64,000 bases of DNA, from NCBI GenBank assembly GCA_900541695.1, contig UQKL01000003.1, forward strand, positions 74,740 to 138,739, given 5' to 3'. The notes beneath the pieces were generated by a model that saw only the letters and a program-made list of their open reading frames with translations, did not search any database and was not told where the DNA came from. The first letter of the stretch is position 1. The number at the start of each line of letters is the position of its first letter. The position numbers and the translations under genes were made by a program. This document shows positions 27,652 to 35,203 of this stretch, in pieces. This stretch comes from an uncultured Collinsella sp. (GTDB lineage Bacteria > Actinomycetota > Coriobacteriia > Coriobacteriales > Coriobacteriaceae).

Positions 27652-28641
27652 ATGGATCAGGACAAGACAACCGTGATGGGCGGCTACGGTTCCGCGCAGG
27701 CTGGCGATAGCGCCGATGCGACCCGCGTTGTTCCCAACCTCGGTTATACCGACCCCGCCGCGACGCAGCCTTCTGCCGAGCCCACCCGGGTTATGGGCTA
27801 TGGCGACACGGCGCAGGATTCTTACGCTACATCTTCGCAAGGCCCCTATGGCAACGCAGCTCCGGATCCGTTTGATTACGCGCCGCAGGATTCTTATGCT
27901 GCCTCGACGCCGAATCCCTATGACAACCTGCCGCAGAATCCCATTCCGCAGCCTCAGCAGACGACGTATATGCCTCGCACGGCGCAGCCTCGCTACGAGT
28001 CGCGCGAGCCGTATCGCGAGTACCCCAAGTCGATTCCGCAATATGGCGAGGACGAGGAGAAGAAGCCGTCGCGTTCGTCGAGCGTGATCAAGAAGATCCT
28101 CATCGTACTGGCGATCTTCTTTGCGCTGTCGGTTGTGTTTGCCATTGTGTCGGGCATGCTCAACAAGCGAGGGAGTTCAACGGCCGATACCGCTGCCGAG
28201 CAAACCGAGTCCGCCTCGTCTAGCACCGTCGATCTGAGCGATATCCCGGGGCAGTACTGGTCCAACGCCAAGAAGCTCCTTAAGTCGCGCGGCGCCGATC
28301 TTTCGAATGCCGTGGTCCTGACTGATGATGGCTCAACGCCCGTCGTCGATGCCAACTGGATCGTTACTTCTGCTTACTATAACGACAGCGGCAACCTCGA
28401 AATTCAGCTCACGCACAAGAACAGCTCGGGCAACTCGTCCGACGGCCAAAGCGGTACCGACGGCTCGAGCTCCAATACGCTGGAGGACTTGAGCAACAAG
28501 GCACAGGAGCTTGGGGATAAGGCCCAAGAGCTGGGTGATACGGCCCAGAACCTGGGCGACACCGCTCAGAACTTGGGCGACATGGCGACGGATGCCTGGA
28601 ACGCCCTACAAAACGGCATCTCGGGCGCGCAGGGAAACTAG
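27652..28641 (+). CDS. Membrane protein with PASTA-like extracytoplasmic domain
   Basis: A 329-aa, single-pass protein. Residues 1-145 are Pro/Tyr/Gln/Ser-rich and cytoplasmic, with three Thr-containing repeats of one kind: DKTTVMGGY, DATRVVPNL and EPTRVMGYG. A membrane helix follows basic residues (KKILIVLAIFFALSVVFAIVSG, ~145-167). Outside, residues ~190-255 resemble a PASTA domain (DLSDIPGQYWSNAKKLLKSRG...NAVVLTDDGS...ANWIVTSAYYNDSGNLEIQLT). The C-terminus has a short 7-residue repeat (AQELGDKAQELGDTAQNLGD). TxV sites plus PASTA suggest a link to a Ser/Thr kinase or FHA signalling system, which is inference. A GGAAAGGA site supports the start. Confidence 0.7.
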   Translation: MDQDKTTVMGGYGSAQAGDSADATRVVPNLGYTDPAATQPSAEPTRVMGYGDTAQDSYATSSQGPYGNAAPDPFDYAPQDSYAASTPNPYDNLPQNPIPQPQQTTYMPRTAQPRYESREPYREYPKSIPQYGEDEEKKPSRSSSVIKKILIVLAIFFALSVVFAIVSGMLNKRGSSTADTAAEQTESASSSTVDLSDIPGQYWSNAKKLLKSRGADLSNAVVLTDDGSTPVVDANWIVTSAYYNDSGNLEIQLTHKNSSGNSSDGQSGTDGSSSNTLEDLSNKAQELGDKAQELGDTAQNLGDTAQNLGDMATDAWNALQNGISGAQGN

Positions 28642-28653
28642 CTGTTAAGCGGG

Positions 28654-29835
28654 CTACAGCTGCTCGGCCGGACGCTCGGGCGAGCTGAAGCCCGAATCAA
28701 ATGTGACGACGCACGAGACGTTGGGCCGGCGCTCGTGCACGATGCGCGTGACGAGCTCCAGCAGCTCCTCGTCGGATATATTAAAGCCGTCGGGACGCAC
28801 CAGGTCAAACGAAACGAACCCGTCGTGCTCGTGCAGGTCGTGGATGGAGAGTGCGGGGTCGATCTGCATGATGCCGCGCTTGACCCAGCCGCGCAGGTCG
28901 TCGCCGGTGGTGGCGATGGGGTCGCAGTGCAGCGTGATACCAATGCCCATCTGGCGCTTGATGTCGTGCTCGATGGTGTCCAGAATCTCGTGGTGCTCAA
29001 ACGCGTCGCCCTCGCCGGGCATCTCCACGTGGGCGCTGGCAAACTGACGACCGGGGCCATAGTCATGCACCATCAGGTCGTGTGTGCCCAAGACCTGCGG
29101 ATAGGACATGATCTTGTCGCGGATTGCCTGGACGAGCTTGGGGTCGGGCGCTTGCCCCAGCAACGGGCTGATGGCGTCGCGCACCAGGCCCATGCCGCTG
29201 ATGCAAATGAAGATGCCCACGCCCAGGCCCGCCCAGCCGTCGAGGTCAAAGCCGGTCGTCTGCGAAACAAGCGCCGCCACCAAGACCGAGCCCGAGGTAA
29301 TGACGTCGTTTTTGGAGTCCTGCGCTGTGGCGATGAGCGTCTCCGAGTCGATGCGATCGCCCAGCGTGCGGTTGAACGCTGCCATCCAGAATTTGACGAG
29401 CATGGACAAGACGAGGGCGGCTAAGGAGAGCGCCGAATATGCAGTGGGGGAAGGTTTGATGATTTTGGTGACCGACTCGAGGATCAGATTGATGCCGACG
29501 GCGCAAACCAGGACGGCGACGAACAGGCCGGCTAGGTACTCGTAGCGGCCGTGACCATAGGGGTGGCCTTCGTCTGCCGGGCGGCTGGCAAGGCGGAAAC
29601 CGAGCAGGCTCACAATGTTGCTCGAGGCATCGGAGAGGTTGTTGAAAGCGTCGGCGATGAGCGAGACAGAGCCGGCGAGCAGGCCCGCGATGCCCTTGGC
29701 TAGGCACAGGGTGATGTTGAGGCCAATGCAGATGAGGCTTGCGGCAAAGCCCGCGTTGGTGCGGCAGGAGGTATCGACCGGCTCGCCCTCGCCGCCGGGA
29801 ACAAGCGTATGTACCAGCCGATTTACAAATAGCAT
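28654..29835 (-). CDS. Cation diffusion facilitator family transporter
   Basis: A 393-aa CDF-type metal/proton antiporter. Six membrane segments are visible. The site A signature HxxxD/DxxxD is seen as LIADAFNNLSDASSNI in helix 2 and ATAQDSKNDVITS in helix 5, and GHPYGHGRYEYLAG is the conserved loop after helix 2. The cytoplasmic C-terminal domain contains the usual metal-binding histidines (VHDYGPGRQFASAHVEMP; FEHHEILDTIEHDIK). The start at 29835 is chosen for GAGGA 8 bases upstream; an ATG seven codons earlier is in frame. Substrate is probably Zn, Mn or Fe. The stop converges 12 bases from that of the preceding PASTA-like gene. Confidence 0.93.
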   Translation of the reverse strand: MLFVNRLVHTLVPGGEGEPVDTSCRTNAGFAASLICIGLNITLCLAKGIAGLLAGSVSLIADAFNNLSDASSNIVSLLGFRLASRPADEGHPYGHGRYEYLAGLFVAVLVCAVGINLILESVTKIIKPSPTAYSALSLAALVLSMLVKFWMAAFNRTLGDRIDSETLIATAQDSKNDVITSGSVLVAALVSQTTGFDLDGWAGLGVGIFICISGMGLVRDAISPLLGQAPDPKLVQAIRDKIMSYPQVLGTHDLMVHDYGPGRQFASAHVEMPGEGDAFEHHEILDTIEHDIKRQMGIGITLHCDPIATTGDDLRGWVKRGIMQIDPALSIHDLHEHDGFVSFDLVRPDGFNISDEELLELVTRIVHERRPNVSCVVTFDSGFSSPERPAEQL

Positions 29836-30053
29836 AGCGGTCGTCCTCACAATCATGTTTAAGGGGATAGTGTAGCTCGCGCGGGGGCGTCGTGCACCGA
29901 TGCTCAGAAAATGCAGTAATAGTCTGCCTGTGCTAACGAGCGAGCCTTCTCGTCTGCCTGAGTGGTCCATTTTGGGCCACATGGGTATGGGCATGTGCCT
30001 GTTTGCTCGACATACTTAATGTCGACAGCCCCTGTGCAAAGGAGGACGTTTCC

Positions 30054-31391
30054 ATGGACGAGATGTTTGCCATTAAATGTCAAAACTGCGGCGGCCCTAT
30101 GTACTCGCACCAGGCTAAGCGCAGCTTTGAGTGCGCCTATTGCGGCACGGTGGTTCCGTGGCAGGCTGATGCGGGGGAGCCCAAGAGCGCCCTGGGCATT
30201 CGCCATACGCCGTTGACGGTGGTGGATGGACTGCTCAAGCTCACGCATGTGTCGCAACTCGAGCGCCCGGAGGACCCGGACTGGTATTTCTTCAATTCGC
30301 ACTGGCGCAATCAGTCGGTCCTGGAACATCTGCTGTGGGAGGATCGCGGCACGGCGCAGGAGTTCCAAGAGGCCACGCATGTGAGCATTCCTTGCCCCTT
30401 CTGTGGTGCGTCCTTTGAGGGCGAGTCGACCCAGCGCGTGTTTGAGTGCCCGTCCTGCGGCAACAAGATCGGCATTGCCGACCTGCTCAAGCCGGGGACG
30501 TTTAGCAAGCGCCTGACCATGGGCGTAGGTGCGGAGTATGTGCCTGAGCAGGGTATTCCTTGCGAAATCTCGCCGCAGCAGGCACGTGCCAACGCGCTGC
30601 AGCTGGTGCGTCAGTATCCGGATGCCTTTGCCGGGCACGATGTAGAAGATGCGATCCAAAACGACATGATGCTCTTCTACTTCCCCATGGCGCTGGCGGA
30701 CCTGCGCATGATGGCGAGCTTCCCGGGCAAGGGCCTGAGCAAGGAGACCCTGGTGTACTACGAGGTGCTCGACTGGGCATATCCCAGGGCAAACTACCTG
30801 GACGTTCGCCTCATGGGCATTTTGGAGCCATGGGACTTTGCCAAGGTCGGCCCGTTCGATCCCGCCATGCAGGAAGGCGACTTCCGCGTTGTCTCTGTCG
30901 GTGCGTCTACCAAGGACCAGGTGGTCATTGATAAGTTGGCACTCGACGTTGCGGGCAACGATGCCGAGGCGGTACTGGGGCTCAATAAAAAGAGTATCCG
31001 CACGTGGGCATGCAAGGCCCGCAAGCACAAGGACGGCCTAGTTATGGTGCCGGTGTACTTTGTCGACCGTCCGGCAACGGACGGCCGCGACGGCGAGCAG
31101 GTGCGCATTGCCGTAAACGGCCAGACGGGCCGCGCGGCCGCGGTGGTGTTTAGCGACAAGCGCGAGACGCATATCGTGGCGCCGCTCAACCCGAGCCTGC
31201 ATCTGTCCGGCGAAAGTACCGTGCATGCCACGCCCATCGAGGTCAAATACGTTAAGTCGCCGTTTCTGTACCAGATCGTGCGCCGTGGAGGCGGCGAGCA
31301 ACCGCGTCAGGTGGCAGCGGTTGCCGAGGGTTCCTACCGAGAAGAAAAGCCCAAACGTCGCGGCCTGCTGGGTGCGCTATTTGGTAAGTAG
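30054..31391 (+). CDS. Double zinc-ribbon protein of unknown function
   Basis: A 445-aa protein with two TFIIB-type zinc ribbons in its first 135 residues: CQNCGG...CAYCG (about 9-30) and CPFCG...CPSCG (about 113-135). The rest (150-430) is a predicted soluble mixed alpha/beta region with no membrane segment, ending in a basic Arg/Lys-rich tail (KPKRRGLLGALFGK). No enzyme motif is evident. An AAGGAGG site 8 bases upstream sets the start at 30054. It stands alone between a divergent CDF gene and a 500-base non-coding stretch. Zinc ribbons suggest nucleic-acid or protein contacts, but I would not assign a function. Confidence 0.8.
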   Translation: MDEMFAIKCQNCGGPMYSHQAKRSFECAYCGTVVPWQADAGEPKSALGIRHTPLTVVDGLLKLTHVSQLERPEDPDWYFFNSHWRNQSVLEHLLWEDRGTAQEFQEATHVSIPCPFCGASFEGESTQRVFECPSCGNKIGIADLLKPGTFSKRLTMGVGAEYVPEQGIPCEISPQQARANALQLVRQYPDAFAGHDVEDAIQNDMMLFYFPMALADLRMMASFPGKGLSKETLVYYEVLDWAYPRANYLDVRLMGILEPWDFAKVGPFDPAMQEGDFRVVSVGASTKDQVVIDKLALDVAGNDAEAVLGLNKKSIRTWACKARKHKDGLVMVPVYFVDRPATDGRDGEQVRIAVNGQTGRAAAVVFSDKRETHIVAPLNPSLHLSGESTVHATPIEVKYVKSPFLYQIVRRGGGEQPRQVAAVAEGSYREEKPKRRGLLGALFGK

Positions 31392-31499
31392 GGGAGTGGT
31401 GTCAGTTGGCGCTGCGATCCGATAGCTAGAGGAACGGGGCAGCTCGCAGGAGTGCGGACTGTCGTCTGATTGTTTGAGGGTGCCAGATGTAAATAATCG

Positions 31500-31640
31500 G
31501 TGGAGCGGCTGCAAAAGAGCCGTCTCGCTGGGTAAAATCAGGATGTGCCGCGGAACCCGCTCCTCAGCTAGTCACACTTCGGAAGCGCGGGCAACGCAGG
31601 TATTATCGTCTAAAGGGCCGGCTGCAACCGGCCCTTTTTA
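31500..31640 (+). ncRNA. Candidate structured transcript ending in a terminator
   Basis: The 31392-31659 stretch has no plus-strand gene. GGAGCGG near 31501 can pair with CCGCTCC near 31557, enclosing a small CGGCT/AGCCG hairpin, and ACCCGC can pair with GCGGGC further on. The sequence ends in the terminator at 31613-31638. A TTGTTT box near 31470 and TAAATAAT near 31487 could be a promoter. It resembles no RNA family I can name. It could equally be the 3' UTR of the zinc-ribbon gene. Confidence 0.25.
31613..31638. terminator. Terminator, mainly plus strand, possibly bidirectional
   Basis: AAGGGCCGG and CCGGCCCTT form a 9-bp perfect stem around CTGCAA, followed by TTTTT on the plus strand. 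On the minus strand the stem ends in only TTT, but it lies 22 bases after the stop of the 30-aa ORF. Confidence 0.8.
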
Positions 31641-31659
31641 TGACTCCCTTCGCTATCCG

Positions 31660-31752
31660 TTACTGCTTATATTCCCGCCAGATCGAGTAGAGGTTCCGGG
31701 CAATGCCGGTCACATACATCGAGAGGCGCAGGATTTCAAGAAACAAGTTCAT
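31660..31752 (-). CDS. 30-aa amphipathic small ORF
   Basis: ATG at 31752 to TAA at 31660 encodes MNLFLEILRLSMYVTGIARN followed by LYSIWREYKQ. A GGGGTGA stretch 5-6 bases upstream is a usable ribosome-binding site, and a hairpin terminator follows the stop. The peptide is a hydrophobic, amphipathic helix with a basic, aromatic C-terminal end, the general look of a membrane-associated small protein or type I-toxin-like peptide. It lies at the end of the minus-strand accessory cassette. Coding status is not proven. Confidence 0.35.
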   Translation of the reverse strand: MNLFLEILRLSMYVTGIARNLYSIWREYKQ

Positions 31753-31895
31753 AGGCTTCACCCCAATCGGAGATCGGAGCGTTGCCCGCAGGCGGATTCC
31801 GCGGCAGTCAAGATTTTACCTCACAGGCCGCGGTGGGAGACATCCTGCCCATTCCATGGTTTGGAACAGTGTCGATCTAACGGGCAATCAAACCC

Positions 31896-32081
31896 CTAGC
31901 ACTCTTTGAATTGAGCAAGCATCTGCCCGAAGAAGCTGAGCCCGGATGGCTCATAAATGAGTGAGCCGCCATCTTCGGTTCGGTAGACCCCGCAGGGGAG
32001 GTAACGCCCGTCGGGGAGAACATAGAGGTTGGCTTCTTCCTTCAGTCCTGCTGGAAATAGCGGAATCCCGTTTTCGTCCAC
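31896..32081 (-). CDS. Small hypothetical protein, 61 aa or slightly longer
   Basis: The frame from GTG at 32081 encodes a 61-residue peptide with a protein-like pattern (LPDGRYLPCGVYRTEDGGSLIYEPSG). The frame remains open upstream for about 14 codons to an AGGAGG near 32128, but the codon just after that site is ACG, with no ATG/GTG/TTG between it and 32081. The start is therefore uncertain: either GTG 32081, which has no good ribosome-binding site, or a mutated start at the AGGAGG. It lies 71 bases downstream of the ADP-ribosylglycohydrolase gene in the same direction. No family recognised. Confidence 0.4.
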   Translation of the reverse strand: MDENGIPLFPAGLKEEANLYVLPDGRYLPCGVYRTEDGGSLIYEPSGLSFFGQMLAQFKEC

Positions 32082-32152
32082 TTGGAACTCGTCTATATTT
32101 GCGATCTTTCTTTCCGTGGTGCCTCCTGGTCAGTTTCTATCGTAAGTGCGCC

Positions 32153-32941
32153 CTAAAACAAACACTGCTCTATCAGCTCTTTACCGCGCAAGGCGTCGGT
32201 CCACTCCTGCGGAATTGCGTCGATGCCGTATACCGTGCCGGCGAGGGCGCCGGCAACGGCTGCGGTGGTATCGGTGTCGTCGCCTAGGTTGACGGCGGCA
32301 AGCACGCAATCTTCGTAGCTGTTAGTGTTGACGAAGCACCAGGTGGCTGCCTTAAGCGTGTCGCGCACGAAGCCACCTGACTTGATCTCCTGCTCAGGCA
32401 TGCCTTTCAGATGGAGTGCCCACGAGGGGAGCGCGTCGTTCATCACATTCCTCATCAGCTCAACAAATATGATGCATGCATCGGTTGATGTTCTGTGGGC
32501 GTGCGTGATTGCCGAGACCTCGCGGATCTCGTTGTCCGTCGCATCGGTGAACGCTAGGGGAGCGATGCGCATGAGCGATCCGTTGCCGTTGTCGCGCTCG
32601 CCGGAGCCTCCTTTGCCGGTGTGCAAAGCGCGGGCGGTCGTGCCGCCGTAATCGAAAACGCCGTCGATCGTATACTCGCCACGGGCAATCCAACTTACGA
32701 ACTTGTCGCGCATGTCCGCGGTGTCGATGTGCCCAAGCTCCCTAATCGAGTCGCAGGTAGCAAGCGTCATGGACGTGTCATCGCTCCAGGTGCCGGCGGG
32801 CTGCCCATGCGTGCCGTAGCCGATCATGTCGGTGCATTCGAACGTGCCGCGGGGCCTGAACTCGTAGGGAACGCCCAGTGCGTCGCCGACGGCGAGCCCA
32901 TAGATGCAGTCGCGCAGTGTTGTTTTCGGTCTGTCTGTCAT
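32153..32941 (-). CDS. ADP-ribosylglycohydrolase family protein
   Basis: A 262-aa member of the DraG/ARH fold, which removes ADP-ribose from proteins, nucleic acids or small molecules using a binuclear Mg site. The metal-binding motifs are all present: GDALGVPYEF near residue 18, WSDDTSM near 52, GNGSLMR near 119 and NLGDDTDTTAAVAGALAG near 216. It has no fused extra domain. It is preceded by a YhcG-type nuclease gene (63-base gap, same strand) and followed by two tiny ORFs. The context suggests an accessory or defence-type cassette, but ARH proteins are also common housekeeping genes. Confidence 0.9.
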   Translation of the reverse strand: MTDRPKTTLRDCIYGLAVGDALGVPYEFRPRGTFECTDMIGYGTHGQPAGTWSDDTSMTLATCDSIRELGHIDTADMRDKFVSWIARGEYTIDGVFDYGGTTARALHTGKGGSGERDNGNGSLMRIAPLAFTDATDNEIREVSAITHAHRTSTDACIIFVELMRNVMNDALPSWALHLKGMPEQEIKSGGFVRDTLKAATWCFVNTNSYEDCVLAAVNLGDDTDTTAAVAGALAGTVYGIDAIPQEWTDALRGKELIEQCLF

Positions 32942-33004
32942 GGAAAGCTCCTCTTATCCCAGGTGATGTGGAGCGCCATCGGTGGTGTCGGTCGCAACGT
33001 ATTG

Positions 33005-34054
33005 CTATCCTTGTGCTTCGCCATTAGTCGCTTCGTTGATGGCGCGGTACTCGGCACTCAGCTCGCGCGCCAGCTCTTCCTTACTTGGAAGATACGGCAG
33101 GTATTTGGCGGCAAACACTTGGTCGTTGTCTTCGGGCAGCGTGTACTCGACAATCGAATCGCTTTTGTCCGCGCAGAGCACGATGCCTATGGGCGGATTG
33201 TCGCCTTCGTTCATGAGCTCGCGCGTGTAGTAGTTCACATACATTTGCATCTGGCCCAAGTCCTGGTGCGTAAGATCGTCCGTCTTAAGGTCGATAAGCA
33301 CGAAGCAGCGCATCAGATAGTTGTAAAACACAAGGTCAATATAGAAATGGCGCCCATCAAAGGTGATGCGCTTTTGGCGCGCCTCGAAAGCGAAGCCACG
33401 GCCAAGCTCCAGTAGGAACTTCTGAAGATGTGTGATGAGCGCCTGCTCTAGATCGCTCTCGCGAAACGCAGTATCGTCCGAGAAACCTAAAAACTCCAGT
33501 ACATATGGGTCGCGGATGATATCCTCGGGGCGACGAGCCGGGGCGCTCTTCTGGATTTCTTGGGCGGCGGCCTCCTTGTCCTTGCTGGCAAGCAGGCGCT
33601 CGCGGAACATGGTGTTGATCTGGCGCTCGAGCTGACGCGTGCTCCAGCGAGAGTCAGCGCATTCGTTCATGTACCAGGCGCGAGCTTCGGGGTCGGGAAT
33701 GCGCATCAGCCTGCGGTAATGAGTCCAGCTCAATTCGCTACGCAGTGCGTCGCGAATTGGAAACGCAAGAAAGAACTGACGCATATTGCGAAGGTTTGCG
33801 ATGCCAAAGCCTCTTCCGAAATCCGCTGTAAGCCTTCTGGAGAGGCCCGCAATCAATGCCTCTCCATATGCTGCGCGCTCCTCTCCACCCTGTTCATCAA
33901 CAATACTCTTGCCGATTTCCCAATATGCCTCAACCATCGCAAAGTTAACGGCGGTATAGGCCTTGTCGCGAGCGGCGTTGAGAATCGAGGAAACCTGCTT
34001 GTAAAAACCTTCGGGCACGATTGCCGATTCTCCACGGTTTACCAGTTCGCCCAT
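33005..34054 (-). CDS. YhcG/DUF1016-type PD-(D/E)XK nuclease domain protein
   Basis: A 349-aa protein of the YhcG family. The N-terminal DUF1016_N helical region (YWEIGKSIVDEQ, YGEALIAGLSRRLTADFGRGFG, LRNMRQF) is complete. The C-terminal nuclease domain is marked by DPYVLEFLGF and FYIDLVFYNYLMRCFVLIDLKT, with Asp and the Asp-Leu-Lys catalytic pattern. Homologues are often found beside type I restriction systems or on mobile DNA. The ATG at 34054 follows GGAAAGTGGGGCGA; a GTG one codon upstream also fits. Codon use is somewhat more AT-rich than the flanking core genes. It is first in a minus-strand group with the ADP-ribosylglycohydrolase. No hsdR/M/S genes are nearby. Confidence 0.88.
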   Translation of the reverse strand: MGELVNRGESAIVPEGFYKQVSSILNAARDKAYTAVNFAMVEAYWEIGKSIVDEQGGEERAAYGEALIAGLSRRLTADFGRGFGIANLRNMRQFFLAFPIRDALRSELSWTHYRRLMRIPDPEARAWYMNECADSRWSTRQLERQINTMFRERLLASKDKEAAAQEIQKSAPARRPEDIIRDPYVLEFLGFSDDTAFRESDLEQALITHLQKFLLELGRGFAFEARQKRITFDGRHFYIDLVFYNYLMRCFVLIDLKTDDLTHQDLGQMQMYVNYYTRELMNEGDNPPIGIVLCADKSDSIVEYTLPEDNDQVFAAKYLPYLPSKEELARELSAEYRAINEATNGEAQG

Positions 34055-34221
34055 CACTGTCGCCCCACTTTCCTCTTGTGGAATGCATCTTTATCGCATT
34101 TAGTTTAAAGCCTCGCGCGGACACGAATTGCTGTGCTGTCTGACATCTTCGCATGGGGCCTTGAGGTGGTTAAAATGTGGCCATAGAGACAGTTTTAACG
34201 AACCCCATGGGGGTGACGCGC

Positions 34222-34491
34222 ATGGACAACAACACCTTGCTGTTCCAGGACAAAGGTTCGGGCGGGTTTAAAGACGTCAGGATCTACCCCAACCGCATCG
34301 AGGTGCTCAAGAAGGGCACTTTCGGCGGCAAGCATATCGAGATTGTCTACCTTAAGGACATCACGGGCGTTAACAGGATCAAGGGCCGCAATGTTTTTCT
34401 GCGCAACAGGTTGTTGACTGCCTGTGTCTTTTGCCTGAGCAGCCGCTCCCGGGCTCAGGAATTCGTCAACGTGCTCAATATGGTGATGTGA
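34222..34491 (+). CDS. Small PH-like domain protein
   Basis: An 89-aa beta-rich protein (LLFQDKGSGGFKDVRIYPNRIEVLKKG then EIVYLKDITGVNRIKG) with a C-terminal amphipathic helix (RAQEFVNVLNMVM), the outline of a bacterial PH domain. It is predicted to be soluble. The ATG at 34222 follows GGGGGTGA; ATG 34207 and 34177 are in frame alternatives. It is divergent from the YhcG gene. A 7-bp inverted repeat (GTTAAAA...TTTTAAC) lies upstream near 34168-34198. Function unknown. Confidence 0.65.
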   Translation: MDNNTLLFQDKGSGGFKDVRIYPNRIEVLKKGTFGGKHIEIVYLKDITGVNRIKGRNVFLRNRLLTACVFCLSSRSRAQEFVNVLNMVM

Positions 34492-34506
34492 CCGGGCGCT
34501 TTCGAA

Positions 34507-34550
34507 CACAAAAAGCCGGGATGCAAGGAGTCACACCTTGCATCCCGGCT
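34507..34550. terminator. Bidirectional terminator hairpin
   Basis: AGCCGGGATGCAAGG (34514-34528) pairs perfectly over 15 bases with CCTTGCATCCCGGCT (34536-34550). The minus strand then reads TTTTTGTG, so it mainly ends the lipoprotein transcript. It also separates that gene from the converging PH-like gene. Confidence 0.85.
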
Positions 34551-34585
34551 GAGCTAAAACGGCGCTGCTGCATGCCGTTGGAGCT

Positions 34586-35179
34586 TTAGCGCTTGATCTC
34601 GATATCCTCGAGCTTAACGTCCATGGCCTCGGTCTTGGCTTTGGCGATGTCGTCGGCAAATTCCAGAGACTCCATCATGGTCTCGACGGCGTCCTTGTGT
34701 TCCTCGACGTTGTCGATGCGCACGTACACGCTGCCGCCGTCAACGTCGGTGAAGTACTCGGTCGTCACGCCGCCCGAGTGCGTAAAGTAGGCGCTGCGCC
34801 AGGTCTTGCCGTTGTACTTAACGGGATCGCTCTCGGTCCATCCGGAGTTGGCCTTCCACTTTGCCTCGTAGTCAAACAGTTCATCGGCCTTCTTGTCAGG
34901 ATCGAAGACGGGGATGAAGCGGTCGCTGGCGTGTTCGCTCTCGGTGAACTTAAACTGGGCCCTGTCGGCCGTGTCGCCGGCAACGTCGGTAATCTCGACG
35001 CCCTCGGGAACCTCGACCTTAAACCAAATGAAGTCGGTCCTCATATCCACGGCTGGCTTTTCAGCTCCGCCGCCACCGCCACTTCCGGTAGCGCCGCCGC
35101 TGCCACCGCAGCCCACCAGGGCAACTGCGGCAAAGAGGCTGATGCAGAGGGTGAGAATCGCAAAGGCCTTCTTTTTCAT
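34586..35179 (-). CDS. Putative lipoprotein
   Basis: A 197-aa secreted lipoprotein. The signal peptide MKKKAFAILTLCISLFAAVA ends in the lipobox LVGC, giving Cys24 as the lipidated residue. A Gly/Ser-rich spacer follows (GGSGGATGSGGGGG). The mature domain is acidic and beta-rich with no recognised family motif (VEVPEGVEITDVAGDTADRA; SAYFTHSGGVTTEYFTDVDG). It probably sits on the outer face of the membrane. It looks monocistronic: terminator downstream and a long non-coding stretch upstream. Confidence 0.85.
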   Translation of the reverse strand: MKKKAFAILTLCISLFAAVALVGCGGSGGATGSGGGGGAEKPAVDMRTDFIWFKVEVPEGVEITDVAGDTADRAQFKFTESEHASDRFIPVFDPDKKADELFDYEAKWKANSGWTESDPVKYNGKTWRSAYFTHSGGVTTEYFTDVDGGSVYVRIDNVEEHKDAVETMMESLEFADDIAKAKTEAMDVKLEDIEIKR

Positions 35180-35203
35180 GGTCGTGTCCTCCTCGATCTG
35201 TAA

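Noticed and set aside
31500-31640. T-box leader
   Set aside because: TGCCGCGGAAC vaguely resembles the T-box sequence, but the AGGGTGGNACCGCG box and a downstream biosynthetic gene on the plus strand are missing.
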